Assembly: GCA_964398185.1 (NCBI GenBank) | Contig: CAYNML010000017.1 | Span: 14,934-78,933 of the forward strand | Source: Fen-1058 sp964398185 | Lineage (GTDB): Bacteria > Chloroflexota > Anaerolineae > Fen-1058 | Direction of reading: 5' to 3' | DNA length: 64,000 nucleotides | In this document: positions 16,207 to 24,593 of the stretch, piece after piece | Layout: each line of letters starts with the position of its first letter | Position numbering within the stretch: the first letter of the stretch is position 1 | Translations under genes and position numbers: made by a program | Notes under the pieces: generated by a model | Told to the model about the DNA's origin: nothing | The model's database searches: none | What the model saw: only the letters and a program-made list of their open reading frames with translations

Positions 16207-16549
16207 GCCGGAACTATTTGATACCGTCGAATTACTTATCGACTTGCCCGCACAACAACTTCGCGCTGGGGCGCAGGGCGCAATTGTGCAGGCGTACAAC
16301 GACGACGCCTTTGAAGTCGAGTTCAGCGACGACGCCGGACAAACGCTGGCGTTGTGCGCATTGTCCCCGGCGCAGTTCATCGTCGTTTGGCGCAATGCCA
16401 ATCACGCCTGGGTTACGCCAGATGAGCAAGCGGCGCAATTGGTTTCACGTTTGCGTGAGCCGGAAAGCCGCGAGGTGATCGATTTCGCGCGCTATCTGCA
16501 CGTGCGCCGTGCGCGATCGACTGCGCCATCGCTACTTGCCGAACCGTAG
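16199..16549 (+). CDS. DUF4926-like protein
   Basis: 116-residue protein; residues 1-65 resemble the small beta-barrel of DUF4926 (FDTVELLIDLPAQQLRAGAQGAIVQAY...FEVEFSDDAGQT). The C-terminal 45 residues form an extra helical region (REPESREVIDFARYLHVRR). Translation is coupled to the upstream DUF6883 gene by an 8-base overlap. It would be the partner of that protein, possibly its antitoxin. Confidence 0.68.
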   Translation: MIRPELFDTVELLIDLPAQQLRAGAQGAIVQAYNDDAFEVEFSDDAGQTLALCALSPAQFIVVWRNANHAWVTPDEQAAQLVSRLREPESREVIDFARYLHVRRARSTAPSLLAEP

Positions 16550-16688
16550 AATCAACGCCCGATGTAATTCGAGTACAATAGAAGCGGCGATCGAGATGAT
16601 CGTCGCTTCATCTTTCTCAGGCAAAATTTGCTCAAAGTCCGCGTCGCGTGGACGAGAGCAAGATGAATTCTTACCAGAAAGAGGACTC

Positions 16689-17765
16689 ATGACTGAACGA
16701 ACGATTGTGGTACTGGAAGGCGATCAGACCGGACAGGAATTGCTGGAAGAAGCGCTGCGCGTGCTCGATCCGCACGTGCTGCGCGTGCCGCTGAATTTTG
16801 TGCGCTTCGATCTATCACTGGAGAAGCGGCGGGAAACGGATAATCAGATCGTGCGCGAGGCGGCAGCGGCGCTGCGTGAACATGGGCTGGGACTCAAGGC
16901 CGCGACGATCACGCCGGAGAAAGCGGGCGATGCGGGCAGCCCCAACGCGATCCTGCGCGAAGAGATCGACGGCAAGGTGATTCTGCGCGTGGGCCGCCGC
17001 TTGCCCGGCATTCGACCGGTGGGCGGGGTGTATGCGCCGGTCGCTGTGGTCCGTATGGCGGTGGACGATGCCTACGGCGCGCAGGAATGGCGCGCCGGAT
17101 CAGACGGCGATGAGATCGCATATCGTACCGAGAAGATTTCGCGCGCCACGTGTCACGCGGTCGCCGAGTTCGCTTTTCGCTATGCCAAGAAGACCGGCGC
17201 CAAGGTGTTCGGCGGGCCGAAGTTTACGGTCAGCCCGGTGTACGAAGGGATGTTCAAGGAAGAACTTGATGCGGCGGCGAAGCGACACCCACGCGTGCGC
17301 TACGAGCCGCAGTTGATCGATGCGACATATGCCTTGCTGCTGGTGAAGGCCGGCGAAGCACTGGTGATCCCGGCGCTCAACCGCGACGGCGATTGCCTGA
17401 GCGATCTGGTCTTGCAGATGTTTGGCTCGATCGCGGGGAGTGAGTCGCTGATCCTTAGTTTTGATCAGGACTTCAACGTGCAGACCGTCATCGCCGAAGC
17501 GCCGCACGGCACCGCGCCGGGCCTGTACAAGAAGAACATCGCCAATCCGCTGGCGATGATCCTGGCGGGCGCGGCGCTGTTGACCTACGTGGGATCACAG
17601 GACGCCGATCGCGCCTCACGTGCGATCTACGAGGCCGCCTTTGAAGCGATCTACGACGGCGTGGCCACATCGGACCTCGGCGGCAGCGCCAGCACCAGCG
17701 ATTTCACGGATGAAGTGATCAATCGCGTGACGCGGAAGTTGGAAGTGTGGGGAACGCTGGGGTAA
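16689..17765 (+). CDS. Isocitrate/isopropylmalate-family dehydrogenase
   Basis: Metal- and NAD(P)-dependent decarboxylating dehydrogenase, 358 residues. The N-terminus VVLEGDQTGQEL matches the GDGIG region; RTEKISRATCHAVAEFAFRYA gives the substrate Arg and helix. NRDGDCLSDLVLQMFGSIAGS carries the two metal-binding Asp positions, and AEAPHGTAPGLYKKNIANPLAMILAGAALL is the nucleotide-binding end. The block GGPKFTVSPVYEGMFKEEL replaces the usual VHKxN loop, so the substrate may be isocitrate or a related hydroxy-diacid. The ATG at 16689 has AGAGGA five bases upstream. Flanking genes give no pathway hint. Confidence 0.82.
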   Translation: MTERTIVVLEGDQTGQELLEEALRVLDPHVLRVPLNFVRFDLSLEKRRETDNQIVREAAAALREHGLGLKAATITPEKAGDAGSPNAILREEIDGKVILRVGRRLPGIRPVGGVYAPVAVVRMAVDDAYGAQEWRAGSDGDEIAYRTEKISRATCHAVAEFAFRYAKKTGAKVFGGPKFTVSPVYEGMFKEELDAAAKRHPRVRYEPQLIDATYALLLVKAGEALVIPALNRDGDCLSDLVLQMFGSIAGSESLILSFDQDFNVQTVIAEAPHGTAPGLYKKNIANPLAMILAGAALLTYVGSQDADRASRAIYEAAFEAIYDGVATSDLGGSASTSDFTDEVINRVTRKLEVWGTLG

Positions 17766-17903
17766 GCCTCATCCCCCGGCCCCTTCTCCTGCATCAAAAA
17801 GCGCGATGCAGGAGAAGGGGAGTGTGACAATTCGCAGGCGGTGACTTCCCCCTCTCCTGAAAACACCTTTCCGTTTTCAGGAGAGGGGGCCAGGGGGTGA
17901 GGC
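17766..17903. repeat. Family B element, left flank of the DUF559 gene
   Basis: A 138-base element with terminal inverted repeats GCCTCATCCCCC / GGGGGTGAGGC and two internal hairpins (CCTTCTCCTGCAT and CCCTCTCCTGAAAAC with their complements). It begins at the stop codon of the dehydrogenase and ends exactly at the ATG of the DUF559 gene, supplying GGTGAGGC as its ribosome-binding region. Confidence 0.85.
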
Positions 17904-18326
17904 ATGCCACGACCTACACGCGGCCAAACATCTCACACGATCGTCCAGGCTGCCCGCGATCTACGGCGCGCCATGACGCCTGCCGAAGAGGTGTTATGGA
18001 ATGCGCTGCGTGGTCGCCGGTTGCATGGCCTGAAGTTCCGGCGGCAGCATCCGCTGAGCCGTTTCATTCTGGATTTCTACTGTGTCGAGCGACGCCTGGT
18101 CGTCGAAGTGGACGGCGGTGTGCATGCCACCCCTGATCAAGTCGCACGTGACGAAGAACGAACGCTGTGGTTGAATGCGCAGGGCATTTGCGTATTGCGC
18201 GTAAAGAACGAGGAAGTCGAGAATGATTTGGACGGGGTGTTGAGGCGGATTGTGGAAGAGGCCTCATCCCCCCGACCCCCTTCGCCTGCATCGAAAAGCA
18301 CAATGCAGAAGAAGGGGGAGAGATAA
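17904..18326 (+). CDS. DUF559 endonuclease-like protein
   Basis: 140-residue DUF559 protein, related in fold to very-short-patch-repair endonucleases of the PD-(D/E)xK superfamily. Visible features are LRRAMTPAEEVLWNALRGRRLHGLKFRRQHPL near 21-52, FILDFYC with the first Asp near 58, VVEVDGGVHA with Glu-x-Asp near 68-70, and a closing strand VLRVKNEEV. The last 20 residues (PRPPSPASKS...) are translated from the right-hand repeat. The gene fits exactly between two 138-base direct repeats, a layout like a composite mobile element. Its target is unknown. Confidence 0.82.
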   Translation: MPRPTRGQTSHTIVQAARDLRRAMTPAEEVLWNALRGRRLHGLKFRRQHPLSRFILDFYCVERRLVVEVDGGVHATPDQVARDEERTLWLNAQGICVLRVKNEEVENDLDGVLRRIVEEASSPRPPSPASKSTMQKKGER

Positions 18327-18399
18327 TTCGCATTCGGCGATTCCCCCCTCTCCTGAAAACTGCTTTCCGTTTTCAGGAGAGGGGGCCAGGGGGTGAGGC
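18261..18399. repeat. Family B element, right flank of the DUF559 gene
   Basis: A 139-base near copy of 17766-17903 in the same orientation. Its right half is nearly identical, including GTTTTCAGGAGAGGG and GGGGGTGAGGC. It overlaps the last 66 bases of the DUF559 gene and ends one base before the TTG start of the next gene, again supplying the purine-rich start region. Confidence 0.85.
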
Positions 18400-18400
18400 T

Positions 18401-19081
18401 TTGGAACCATTCAACCAAGAACTCGCCGTAAAAATCGATCAGTATATCGAGCAGCTCTTCAATCCACACGATGAGGCGCTGGCGCAGAATCTGCAAAACG
18501 CCCGTGACGCCGAGCTGCCGACGATCAACGTCTCGCCCAACGAGGGCAAGCTGTTGTATCTCATCGCGAAGATGGCGAAGGCCAGGCGGGTGCTGGAAAT
18601 CGGGACGCTGGGCGGTTACAGCACTACGTGGCTCGCGCGAGCTTTGCCGAGCGACGGACACGTGATCACGTTGGAGTTGGCTGAGAGACACGCCGCCGTG
18701 GCGCGGCAGAATCTTGAGCGGGCCGGCGTGATCGATCGAGTGGAGGTGCGCGTGGGCCGCGCGGCCGATACGCTGCGCCGCATGATCGAGCAGCGCGAAG
18801 CCCCGTTCGATCTGATCTTCATCGACGCGGACAAGCCCAGTTACGTGGAATATCTCGATCTGTCGCTGCGGCTGTCACACGCGGGCACGGTAATCCTGGC
18901 CGACAACGTGATTCGCAACGGGCGCGTGATCGACGATCGGCCAGACGCCGCAGCAGCGCGCGGCGCAAAGGCGTATAATGAAAGTATGGCCGCGCGGCCT
19001 GAACTGGAGTCCATCATCCTGCCGCTTATCCGCGATAATTTGGACGGTCTATCGATCTCGATCGTAAAACGTGAAATCTAG
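18401..19081 (+). CDS. O-methyltransferase, family 3 (catechol type)
   Basis: SAM-dependent O-methyltransferase of the caffeoyl-CoA/catechol type, 226 residues. Characteristic parts are SPNEGKLLYLIAKMAKARRVLEIGTLGGYSTTWLARALP (about 44-85), VITLELAERHAAVARQNLERAG and LIFIDADKPSYVEYLDLSLRL with the metal-binding Asp (about 141-160), then LADNVIRNG. The likely start is TTG at 18401, preceded by GGTGAGG from the repeat; no ATG occurs before the conserved region. The substrate is unknown. Confidence 0.86.
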   Translation: MEPFNQELAVKIDQYIEQLFNPHDEALAQNLQNARDAELPTINVSPNEGKLLYLIAKMAKARRVLEIGTLGGYSTTWLARALPSDGHVITLELAERHAAVARQNLERAGVIDRVEVRVGRAADTLRRMIEQREAPFDLIFIDADKPSYVEYLDLSLRLSHAGTVILADNVIRNGRVIDDRPDAAAARGAKAYNESMAARPELESIILPLIRDNLDGLSISIVKREI

Positions 19082-19097
19082 AATGGTTACCAAAATC

Positions 19098-19165
19098 GTT
19101 TACGCCGAACTGGAGTCGAGCCTTTAGGCGGTTTCCGGCTGAAGCCTCGAGTCCGGAGCGTAAAC
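19098..19165. repeat. Long imperfect palindrome
   Basis: GTTTACGC...GCGTAAAC ends enclose nested arms (CTGGAGTCGAG with CTCGAGTCCGG) and a GCCTTTAGGCGG / CCGGCTGAAGCC centre. It could be a terminator for the O-methyltransferase or another interspersed palindrome; only one copy is seen here. Confidence 0.55.
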
Positions 19166-19236
19166 TAAAACGGGAATCGCTCTAAGGCGTAACTGTTGCC
19201 CTTATGCATCACGCAGTACGGAGTACGGAGGTTTCG

Positions 19237-19704
19237 ATGAAACTCTACTTTCTGCGCCACGGCATCGCCGATTGGCCCGACTGGGATCCGGCGCGCGATC
19301 TTGAACGACCGTTGACCAGGGATGGTGTAAAGAAGATGAAGCAGCAGGCCAGGACGCTGGCTGAGCTGGGCGTGACGTTCGACGCCGTGCTGTCCAGCCC
19401 TTACACTCGCGCGTATCAGACCGCCGACATCGTCGCGGCGAAGCTGGGGTTGGAGGTGAAGACCGAGCCGCGCCTGGCTCCCGGTTTCAACCTGGCGAAA
19501 TTAAAAGAGATCGTCGCCGCCTATGGCGCAGAACAGGCGCTGCTGTTGGTAGGCCACGAGCCGACGTTCAGCCTGACCATCGCGGAGCTCATCGGCGGCG
19601 GACGCGTGCAGATGAAGAAAGGTGCGCTGGCCCGCGTGGATGTGAACCGCAACTTGCAGGGCGAACTCGTCTGGCTGCTGCAGCCCAAAATTCTGGCGCA
19701 GTGA
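19237..19704 (+). CDS. SixA-like phosphohistidine phosphatase
   Basis: Histidine phosphatase superfamily, 155 residues. The catalytic RHG is at residues 7-9 (FLRHGIADW), the second Arg in SSPYTRAYQTADIV near 52, and the second His in LLVGHEPTFS near 104. The length and the LTRDGVKKMKQQA block fit SixA, which removes phosphate from histidine in phosphotransfer domains. GGAGG lies five bases before the ATG at 19237; an earlier in-frame ATG at 19204 lacks this support. The nitroreductase gene starts six bases after its stop, so they share an operon. Confidence 0.86.
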   Translation: MKLYFLRHGIADWPDWDPARDLERPLTRDGVKKMKQQARTLAELGVTFDAVLSSPYTRAYQTADIVAAKLGLEVKTEPRLAPGFNLAKLKEIVAAYGAEQALLLVGHEPTFSLTIAELIGGGRVQMKKGALARVDVNRNLQGELVWLLQPKILAQ

Positions 19705-19710
19705 GGACAT

Positions 19711-20229
19711 ATGGACACTTATCAAGCCATTCTTTCGATGCGATCTGTTCGCCAGTTCGATCTCAGCCGCCCGATCGACGAGGCGGCGCTTCACCGGATT
19801 TTACAGGCCGGGCGCATGAGCGGCAGCAGCAAGGACTCGCAGCCGTGGTGGTTCATCCTGATCCGAGATCGCGAGACGCTGCAAGCACTATCCAAAACGG
19901 GCAATTACGCGCAGCACGTGGCGGGCGCGGCCTTCGCCATTGCGATCGTGTTCGATCCCCAGTTCTATCGGGGCGAGTTCGATTCGGGACGCACGGCGCA
20001 GAATATGATGCTGGCCGCATGGAACGACGGCATCGGGTCGTGTATTGCGTCGATGCACCGTGAAGACGACTGCAAGGGCGTGCTGGGCGTGCCGCAAGAG
20101 TATCGCTTGCAGCACATCATCTCGTTCGGCTATCCCCTGCCCGTGGAGCAGACCATTCCTGCCGCGCCCAAGCGCCGCCGCCGACCGCTGGACGAGATTG
20201 TGAGGCAAGAACGGTGGGGGGTAACTTGA
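19711..20229 (+). CDS. Nitroreductase-family protein
   Basis: FMN-dependent oxidoreductase fold, 172 residues. RSVRQFDLSRPIDEAALHRILQAGRMSGSSKDSQPWWFILI is the typical N-terminal FMN-binding block (Arg-Ser-Val-Arg near 11, Ser-Lys near 40). GRTAQNMMLAAWNDGIGSC near 96 is the central helix, and IISFGYPLP with a basic tail ends the domain. The reductase substrate cannot be deduced. GAGGACAT precedes the ATG, and the gene is coupled to the SixA-like gene. Confidence 0.88.
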   Translation: MDTYQAILSMRSVRQFDLSRPIDEAALHRILQAGRMSGSSKDSQPWWFILIRDRETLQALSKTGNYAQHVAGAAFAIAIVFDPQFYRGEFDSGRTAQNMMLAAWNDGIGSCIASMHREDDCKGVLGVPQEYRLQHIISFGYPLPVEQTIPAAPKRRRRPLDEIVRQERWGVT

Positions 20230-20252
20230 CAATGCTAAATTCGCCGGAATAC

Positions 20253-20339
20253 CGTCATTGCGAGCGCTTTTCGCGAAGCAATCTCACAGCCGGTCAAGGG
20301 GAGATTGCTTCGTCGCAAACTGCGCTCCTCGCAATGACG
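20253..20339. repeat. Family A palindromic repeat, copy 2
   Basis: An 87-base element with CGTCATTGCGAG and CTCGCAATGACG ends and inner GAAGCAATCTCAC / GAGATTGCTTCGTCG. It is followed by the short word repeat ATTACTCATTACTCATTAGG before the HD gene. Confidence 0.9.
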
Positions 20340-20389
20340 CCCTAATCTATCCTTGCCAAGATAATTACTCATTACTCATTAGGATCATC

Positions 20390-21307
20390 ATGTTTCGCAA
20401 GAACGAACTTCAAGTGGAAACTCAACGTGATTACACCGCGCTGGCGCAGATCGCCAATCGCACCACGCGCGACATTGTCGCCCAGTACCCCAAGACCGCG
20501 CGCCTTTTCGAGAGCCTGCTCAGCGATGCGCGTCTCGCAGCGCAGTGGGACCTGGCCAACTACATCGCCGTGGTCAAGTTGGGTTACAATGATCATGGGC
20601 CGATTCACGCGCAGATCGTGACGGCCGCCGCCATGGAGATGATGCAGCTGCTGCATCACGCCGGCGTGGAGTTCGACGTGGTCGAATCCGGCGCGGGTGA
20701 TCTGGACGACGCGCACGCCGTGGTGCTGGCCGGGATCATGCTCCACGACATCGGCAACCAGATTCATCGGGCCGGGCACGAAGCGTTCAGCGTGGCGCTG
20801 GCGCAGCCCGTTCTGGAGCGGCATTTCGCCCCGATCTACGGCGACAATCCGATCAAGCTGCAAGCTGTGCTGGGCTTCACGCTCGGCGCCATCGCCTGCC
20901 ACGATTGCGATCCCGCGCCGTTGACGATGGAAGGCGCGGTGGTGGCCGTGGCCGATGCCACCGACATGACCAAGGGGCGCGGCCGCATCGCCTTCGATCT
21001 GGGCAAGATCGACATCCACTCGGTCTCGGCCCTGGCGATCGAATCGGTGACGATCCAGGCGGGCCGCGATCGGCCGATCGAGATTGTGGTGGCGCTCAGC
21101 AACTCGGCCGGCATCTTCCAGCTGGAGCAAATCTTCACCCGCAAACTGATCGTCACGCCATTGAAAGATCACGTCACCATTCGCGCCGTGGCGGCCGCCG
21201 ACTACCCGGTGTCCGATCAGCGCATCATCCGCAGCGTGGTCTTCGACGGCGCGCGCTTCCGCCTCGACGACGAAGGCGATAAAGTCGCCGATAAAACCAC
21301 AGGGTAA
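20390..21307 (+). CDS. HD-domain phosphohydrolase
   Basis: Metal-dependent phosphohydrolase of the HD superfamily, 305 residues. The metal-binding set can be traced: His in YNDHGPIHAQIV near 70-75, the HD pair in GIMLHDIGNQIHRAG near 121-122, and ACHDCDP near 177. The C-terminal 100 residues (about 205-300) form an alpha/beta region that may bind a ligand. The ATG at 20390 starts at the first residues outside repeat DNA; the frame back to 20258 would translate the family A repeat. It may hydrolyse a nucleotide or another phosphate ester. The arrestin-like gene follows 13 bases later. Confidence 0.8.
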   Translation: MFRKNELQVETQRDYTALAQIANRTTRDIVAQYPKTARLFESLLSDARLAAQWDLANYIAVVKLGYNDHGPIHAQIVTAAAMEMMQLLHHAGVEFDVVESGAGDLDDAHAVVLAGIMLHDIGNQIHRAGHEAFSVALAQPVLERHFAPIYGDNPIKLQAVLGFTLGAIACHDCDPAPLTMEGAVVAVADATDMTKGRGRIAFDLGKIDIHSVSALAIESVTIQAGRDRPIEIVVALSNSAGIFQLEQIFTRKLIVTPLKDHVTIRAVAAADYPVSDQRIIRSVVFDGARFRLDDEGDKVADKTTG

Positions 21308-21320
21308 TCCGAGGTGACCT

Positions 21321-22142
21321 ATGCCCGCTCAAATCTCATTGCAACTCGATCAGCCCGCTTACCGCCCCGGGGAAACGGTGCGCGGCACGCTGCACGTTGC
21401 GGCCCGCAGCGAGCTGCGCCCGCGCGGGGTGCACATCCACGCTTTTGGTGAAGAAGTCACCACGCTGGGTCCCAACACCCTAATGACGGAGCGATCAAAT
21501 CCGTTCGATCTCTCGTTCAACGTCTGGTCGCCTACCGCGCACGACGATAAACTGCCCCCGGGCGAGTATGACTTTCCCTTCGAGTTCACCCTGCCCGCCG
21601 TGCTGCCGCCGACCTTCAACGGCGAGTTCACGCGCATCCTGTATGTGATCTCGGGCAGAATCGATCGGCCGCTGCACACTGACATTCACCACGAGCATCA
21701 ATTTCGGGTGCTGCCCGCGCCGCTGCTCGACGCCGAAAAACCGGCGCGCACGACGGCGCAGTCGCCGCAGGGGGTGCGCGTAGAATTGGCGTTGACGGCC
21801 AGCGGCTATTATCCGGGCGACACGGTGCGCGGCACGCTGCACATCACCGACCTGGCCGCTCACCAGTTGACGGCCGTCATGGTCGAGATCGTCTCGCGCG
21901 AAAAAGCAGAAGCGCACGAATTCGTCGATCACTTCGACAAGGTGCGCGTGCGCGCCGAGATCGATCCGGCCAAGTTGAGCGGTGGTGAGCCGTTCCCGAT
22001 CGATCTGCCCATCCCGGAAGACGCCGATCCCTCCTTTGTCGGGCAGCACTCGGCCAAGTCGCGCCTGGTGCGCGCCACGCTGCATTACGCCAACGCCCCG
22101 GCGCTTATCGCCGAAGTGCCGATCATCCTGGGCGCGAAGTAG
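21321..22142 (+). CDS. Arrestin-like (Spo0M-like) protein
   Basis: 273-residue all-beta protein in two similar halves. Residues 4-25 (ISLQLDQPAYRPGETVRGTLHV) and 157-175 (ALTASGYYPGDTVRGTLHI) both carry the PxPGDxVxGxL pattern of arrestin-fold domains, so the protein consists of two arrestin-type beta-sandwiches. The middle of the first half has LPPGEYDFPFEFTLPAVLPPTF, also typical of arrestin N domains. Bacterial relatives include the sporulation-control protein Spo0M. There is no signal peptide, so it is probably cytosolic. Its role is unknown; it follows the HD gene closely, so they may act together. Confidence 0.62.
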   Translation: MPAQISLQLDQPAYRPGETVRGTLHVAARSELRPRGVHIHAFGEEVTTLGPNTLMTERSNPFDLSFNVWSPTAHDDKLPPGEYDFPFEFTLPAVLPPTFNGEFTRILYVISGRIDRPLHTDIHHEHQFRVLPAPLLDAEKPARTTAQSPQGVRVELALTASGYYPGDTVRGTLHITDLAAHQLTAVMVEIVSREKAEAHEFVDHFDKVRVRAEIDPAKLSGGEPFPIDLPIPEDADPSFVGQHSAKSRLVRATLHYANAPALIAEVPIILGAK

Positions 22143-22143
22143 G

Positions 22144-22183
22144 ACTAACCTCCCGGAGGCTTGCCGCCTTCGGGAAGTTGTTT
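22144..22183 (+). terminator. Terminator after the arrestin-like gene
   Basis: AACCTCCCGGAGGC and GCCTTCGGGAAGTT form an imperfect stem followed by GTTTC. It lies directly after the stop codon. Confidence 0.6.
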
Positions 22184-22200
22184 CATGGAGACAAGCATTC

Positions 22201-23763
22201 ATGAACGTCAGATCCATCACTGGCAGCGTTCTGCTCCTGACTTTACTGGCGGCCTGCGGCAGCGCGCCCGCGACGCCGCCGGTTGCGCCGACGAACGCGC
22301 CCACACCCGTCGTTGCCAGCGCTCAGGTGCAGCCAGCGGCCACCTCGGCGTCAACAGCGCAGCCTCAACCGCCGTCATCGCCCACGCCGCTGCCGCCGAC
22401 GATCGAACCAGCCGCTACGGCTACCCTTCGTCCTACCCCGCTGCCCGGCAGAATGCCGCTGCTCATTTACCAGAGCGAGCGTGGTCTGCGCGTGGCGTTC
22501 GCGGATGGTCGCCCCTACACCGCGGCGATTCATACTCCGCTCATTGCGTCCCTCAGCAGGAACTTGAACGCCGGTATTCGGCCGCGTGAAATGATGGTGG
22601 CCCTCTATAACGGCGACAATCCCATGACGCCTGATCAAGAAAATGATTATCCCTTGACTTTGAGCTTGCTGCACGTTCCCTCGGGCCATTCCAAGCCGCT
22701 CACACCGTTATTCTCCGCCGAAATGACACAAGCCTTGCAGGAGGCGAACGCCACCGGCGAGCGTGACGCTGCCGTCGAAGCCGGCATCGCCGTGATTGAG
22801 AACGATCACACGCTGGCCTGGTCGCCGGATGGCCGCTATCTGGCCTTCATCGCCGCCGTCGACGGGCCATCGTCGGATGTGTACAGTTACGATCGGGATA
22901 CGGGACAGATCAATCGGTTGACCGACGGGCCGAATCAAGCGGCGCGGCTGTTCTGGTCGCCCGATAGTCAATGGATCATTCACGAAGAAGTCGAATCATT
23001 CGGCACGGGCGCGGGCTGGAACGTGAAAGCGGTGTGGGCCGCCGCGCCCGACGGCAGCGGCAATCGCCAGTTGTACGATACCGAATGGAGCGGCGACGAA
23101 GTCTTCGTGGACTGGATCACGCCGGATGCGTTCATCGTGTATTCGTGGACGCCAGTCGGATTGCAAAACATCCGCGTGTTTAATCTAGCGAAGGAAGAGG
23201 CGCAGCGCATCGGCCCGGACTTCCCAGTTCAGGCTTACGCCGTGGAGGCGAGTTCGCAGACGCAGTTGTACATCGTGGACGATTACACGGCGCGCGAGAA
23301 CGACGTGCAGGGCGGGCTGTATGGGGATGCGCCTGGACAGCCACCTAAACTGATCGCCCCCGGCAACTGGTACGATGTGCGCTGGCTGCCGCAGGCGCAG
23401 TTGTTCTTTGCCAAAGGCGAGAGCGGCGTGATCAGCGTGGCGTTGGATGGCAGTACGCTGGAGTATCCCGCTGCCGAGGCGCTGCCGATCGATTCACCCG
23501 ACGGCGCGTGGCTGCTGGCTGCGGGCGACGGGAACTACTCTGGCCCGCCCGGCCTGCGGCTCTATACGACGGATGGTGAATTGCGCCGCGCCATCACGCA
23601 GGACGCGGTGACGTTCGCTATCTGGGCGCCCGATGCCAGCGGCGTGTTCTACGTCTCGGACGGCATGCTGTACTACGTCGCCATTCCCAACGGCGAGCCG
23701 CAGTTGATCGCCGAGGATGTGATCAGCACGGGCGCGGGGGGTATGGGATGGGTCATGCCGTAG
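22201..23763 (+). CDS. Lipoprotein with WD40/TolB-like beta-propeller repeats
   Basis: 520 residues. A lipoprotein signal ends in LLAAC (Cys19), followed by a 55-residue Ala/Pro/Thr-rich linker typical of surface anchoring. From about residue 80 on, propeller-like strands recur: LAWSPDGRYLAFIAAVDGPSSDVYSYDRDTG near 201, LFWSPDSQWIIHEE near 250 and AIWAPDASGVFYVSDG near 484. These match TolB/PD40 repeats. There is no enzymatic motif, so it is probably a binding or sensory protein on the cell surface. The ATG at 22201 has GGAGA nearby upstream; the frame further upstream belongs to another gene. Confidence 0.8.
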   Translation: MNVRSITGSVLLLTLLAACGSAPATPPVAPTNAPTPVVASAQVQPAATSASTAQPQPPSSPTPLPPTIEPAATATLRPTPLPGRMPLLIYQSERGLRVAFADGRPYTAAIHTPLIASLSRNLNAGIRPREMMVALYNGDNPMTPDQENDYPLTLSLLHVPSGHSKPLTPLFSAEMTQALQEANATGERDAAVEAGIAVIENDHTLAWSPDGRYLAFIAAVDGPSSDVYSYDRDTGQINRLTDGPNQAARLFWSPDSQWIIHEEVESFGTGAGWNVKAVWAAAPDGSGNRQLYDTEWSGDEVFVDWITPDAFIVYSWTPVGLQNIRVFNLAKEEAQRIGPDFPVQAYAVEASSQTQLYIVDDYTARENDVQGGLYGDAPGQPPKLIAPGNWYDVRWLPQAQLFFAKGESGVISVALDGSTLEYPAAEALPIDSPDGAWLLAAGDGNYSGPPGLRLYTTDGELRRAITQDAVTFAIWAPDASGVFYVSDGMLYYVAIPNGEPQLIAEDVISTGAGGMGWVMP

Positions 23764-23775
23764 CAAGGGAGTGCT

Positions 23776-23912
23776 CGTCATTCCCGCAGTGGTCAGCGGG
23801 AATCCAGTAGAATGACCGTCATAGTGCGCTTATCAGTGCTCTGGATGCCCGACACGCCCAGCGCGCCCCCGCCGCAAAGCGGCGGGCAAGGCGACTACAC
23901 TCGGGCATGACG
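23776..23912. repeat. Family D palindromic repeat (CGTCATTCCCGC type), copy 1
   Basis: 137 bases: CGTCATTCCCGC and GCGGGAATCCAG on the left, CTGGATGCCCGA and TCGGGCATGACG on the right. The right hairpin loop contains an additional palindrome CCGCCGCAAAGCGGCGG, which also occurs inside family A copy 6 (57596). The bases between it and the TPR gene (23913-23980) contain further short inverted words but no gene. Confidence 0.85.
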
Positions 23913-23980
23913 CTTGATCAGAAATGAAAAGACTTCCGAGTTCATGAAGACCCCGGACGTCTTTCATTACGCATCACGCA

Positions 23981-24472
23981 TCAATTCATTCGCGCAATCA
24001 ACCCCCGCAGCGCTTGCTGCGCCACCTGATACTTCGGCTCGATCTCAATCGCGCGGCGATAGCAGCGCAGCGCTTCATTCCACGGGCCGATCTTCTCGTA
24101 CACGCGCCCCAGGTTCATCCATGGAAAGTGCGGCGACTCGTAACGCGGTGCAGTGGTCGCTTTGAGCAGCCACGCGATGGCGTCGGCATAGTGCCCCTGC
24201 TCCATCAAGTACACGCCCACATCGTTGTACGGATTGCCGAAGTCGGGATCGATCTCGATGGCGCTGTAGCATTCTTGAATCGCTTCGTCGTAACGCTGCA
24301 GGAACGATAGGGTCCATCCCAGATAGGTGTGCGCTTCGGCGGTGGGATACGCCGCGATGCTGGCGCGATACATCTCGATCGCTTCGGCCAGATCGCCGTT
24401 GAGCTGGTAGGCATACGCCTTGCGCCATAGTTCTTCGGCCCGGTAGCGGGCGGAGGTGAGTTCGTCCATCAT
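23981..24472 (-). CDS. Tetratricopeptide repeat protein
   Basis: 163 residues forming about four TPR helices-turn-helices: AEELWRKAYAYQLNGDLAEAIEMYRASIAAYP (about 11-42), AHTYLGWTLSFLQRYDEAIQECYSAIEIDP, NPYNDVGVYLMEQGHYADAIAWLLKAT and MNLGRVYEKIGPWNEALRCYRRAIEIEP. There is no signal peptide or membrane segment, so it is a cytosolic protein-protein adaptor. Two adjacent ATG codons (24472 and 24469) are possible starts; AGAGG precedes both. It is transcribed alone. Confidence 0.88.
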   Translation of the reverse strand: MMDELTSARYRAEELWRKAYAYQLNGDLAEAIEMYRASIAAYPTAEAHTYLGWTLSFLQRYDEAIQECYSAIEIDPDFGNPYNDVGVYLMEQGHYADAIAWLLKATTAPRYESPHFPWMNLGRVYEKIGPWNEALRCYRRAIEIEPKYQVAQQALRGLIARMN

Positions 24473-24511
24473 GCGCCTCTACAAGAGATGATAACACACT
24501 TGCCCGCTGTT

Positions 24512-24540
24512 TGCCTCGGCGATGTGTTCAGTCTATACTG
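24512..24540 (+). promoter_or_regulatory. Promoter of the small frameshifted gene
   Basis: TTGCCT and TATACT are separated by 17 bases, 54 bases upstream of an ATG with a good ribosome-binding site. Confidence 0.55.
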
Positions 24541-24593
24541 TCCGGCGATAAGCTCCTCCAGCATGGTACCAGCCTGGTAAAAGGAGCAACGAC

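Noticed and set aside
20258..20389. N-terminal extension of the HD protein
   Set aside because: It is the translation of a family A repeat; the ATG at 20390 begins unique sequence.
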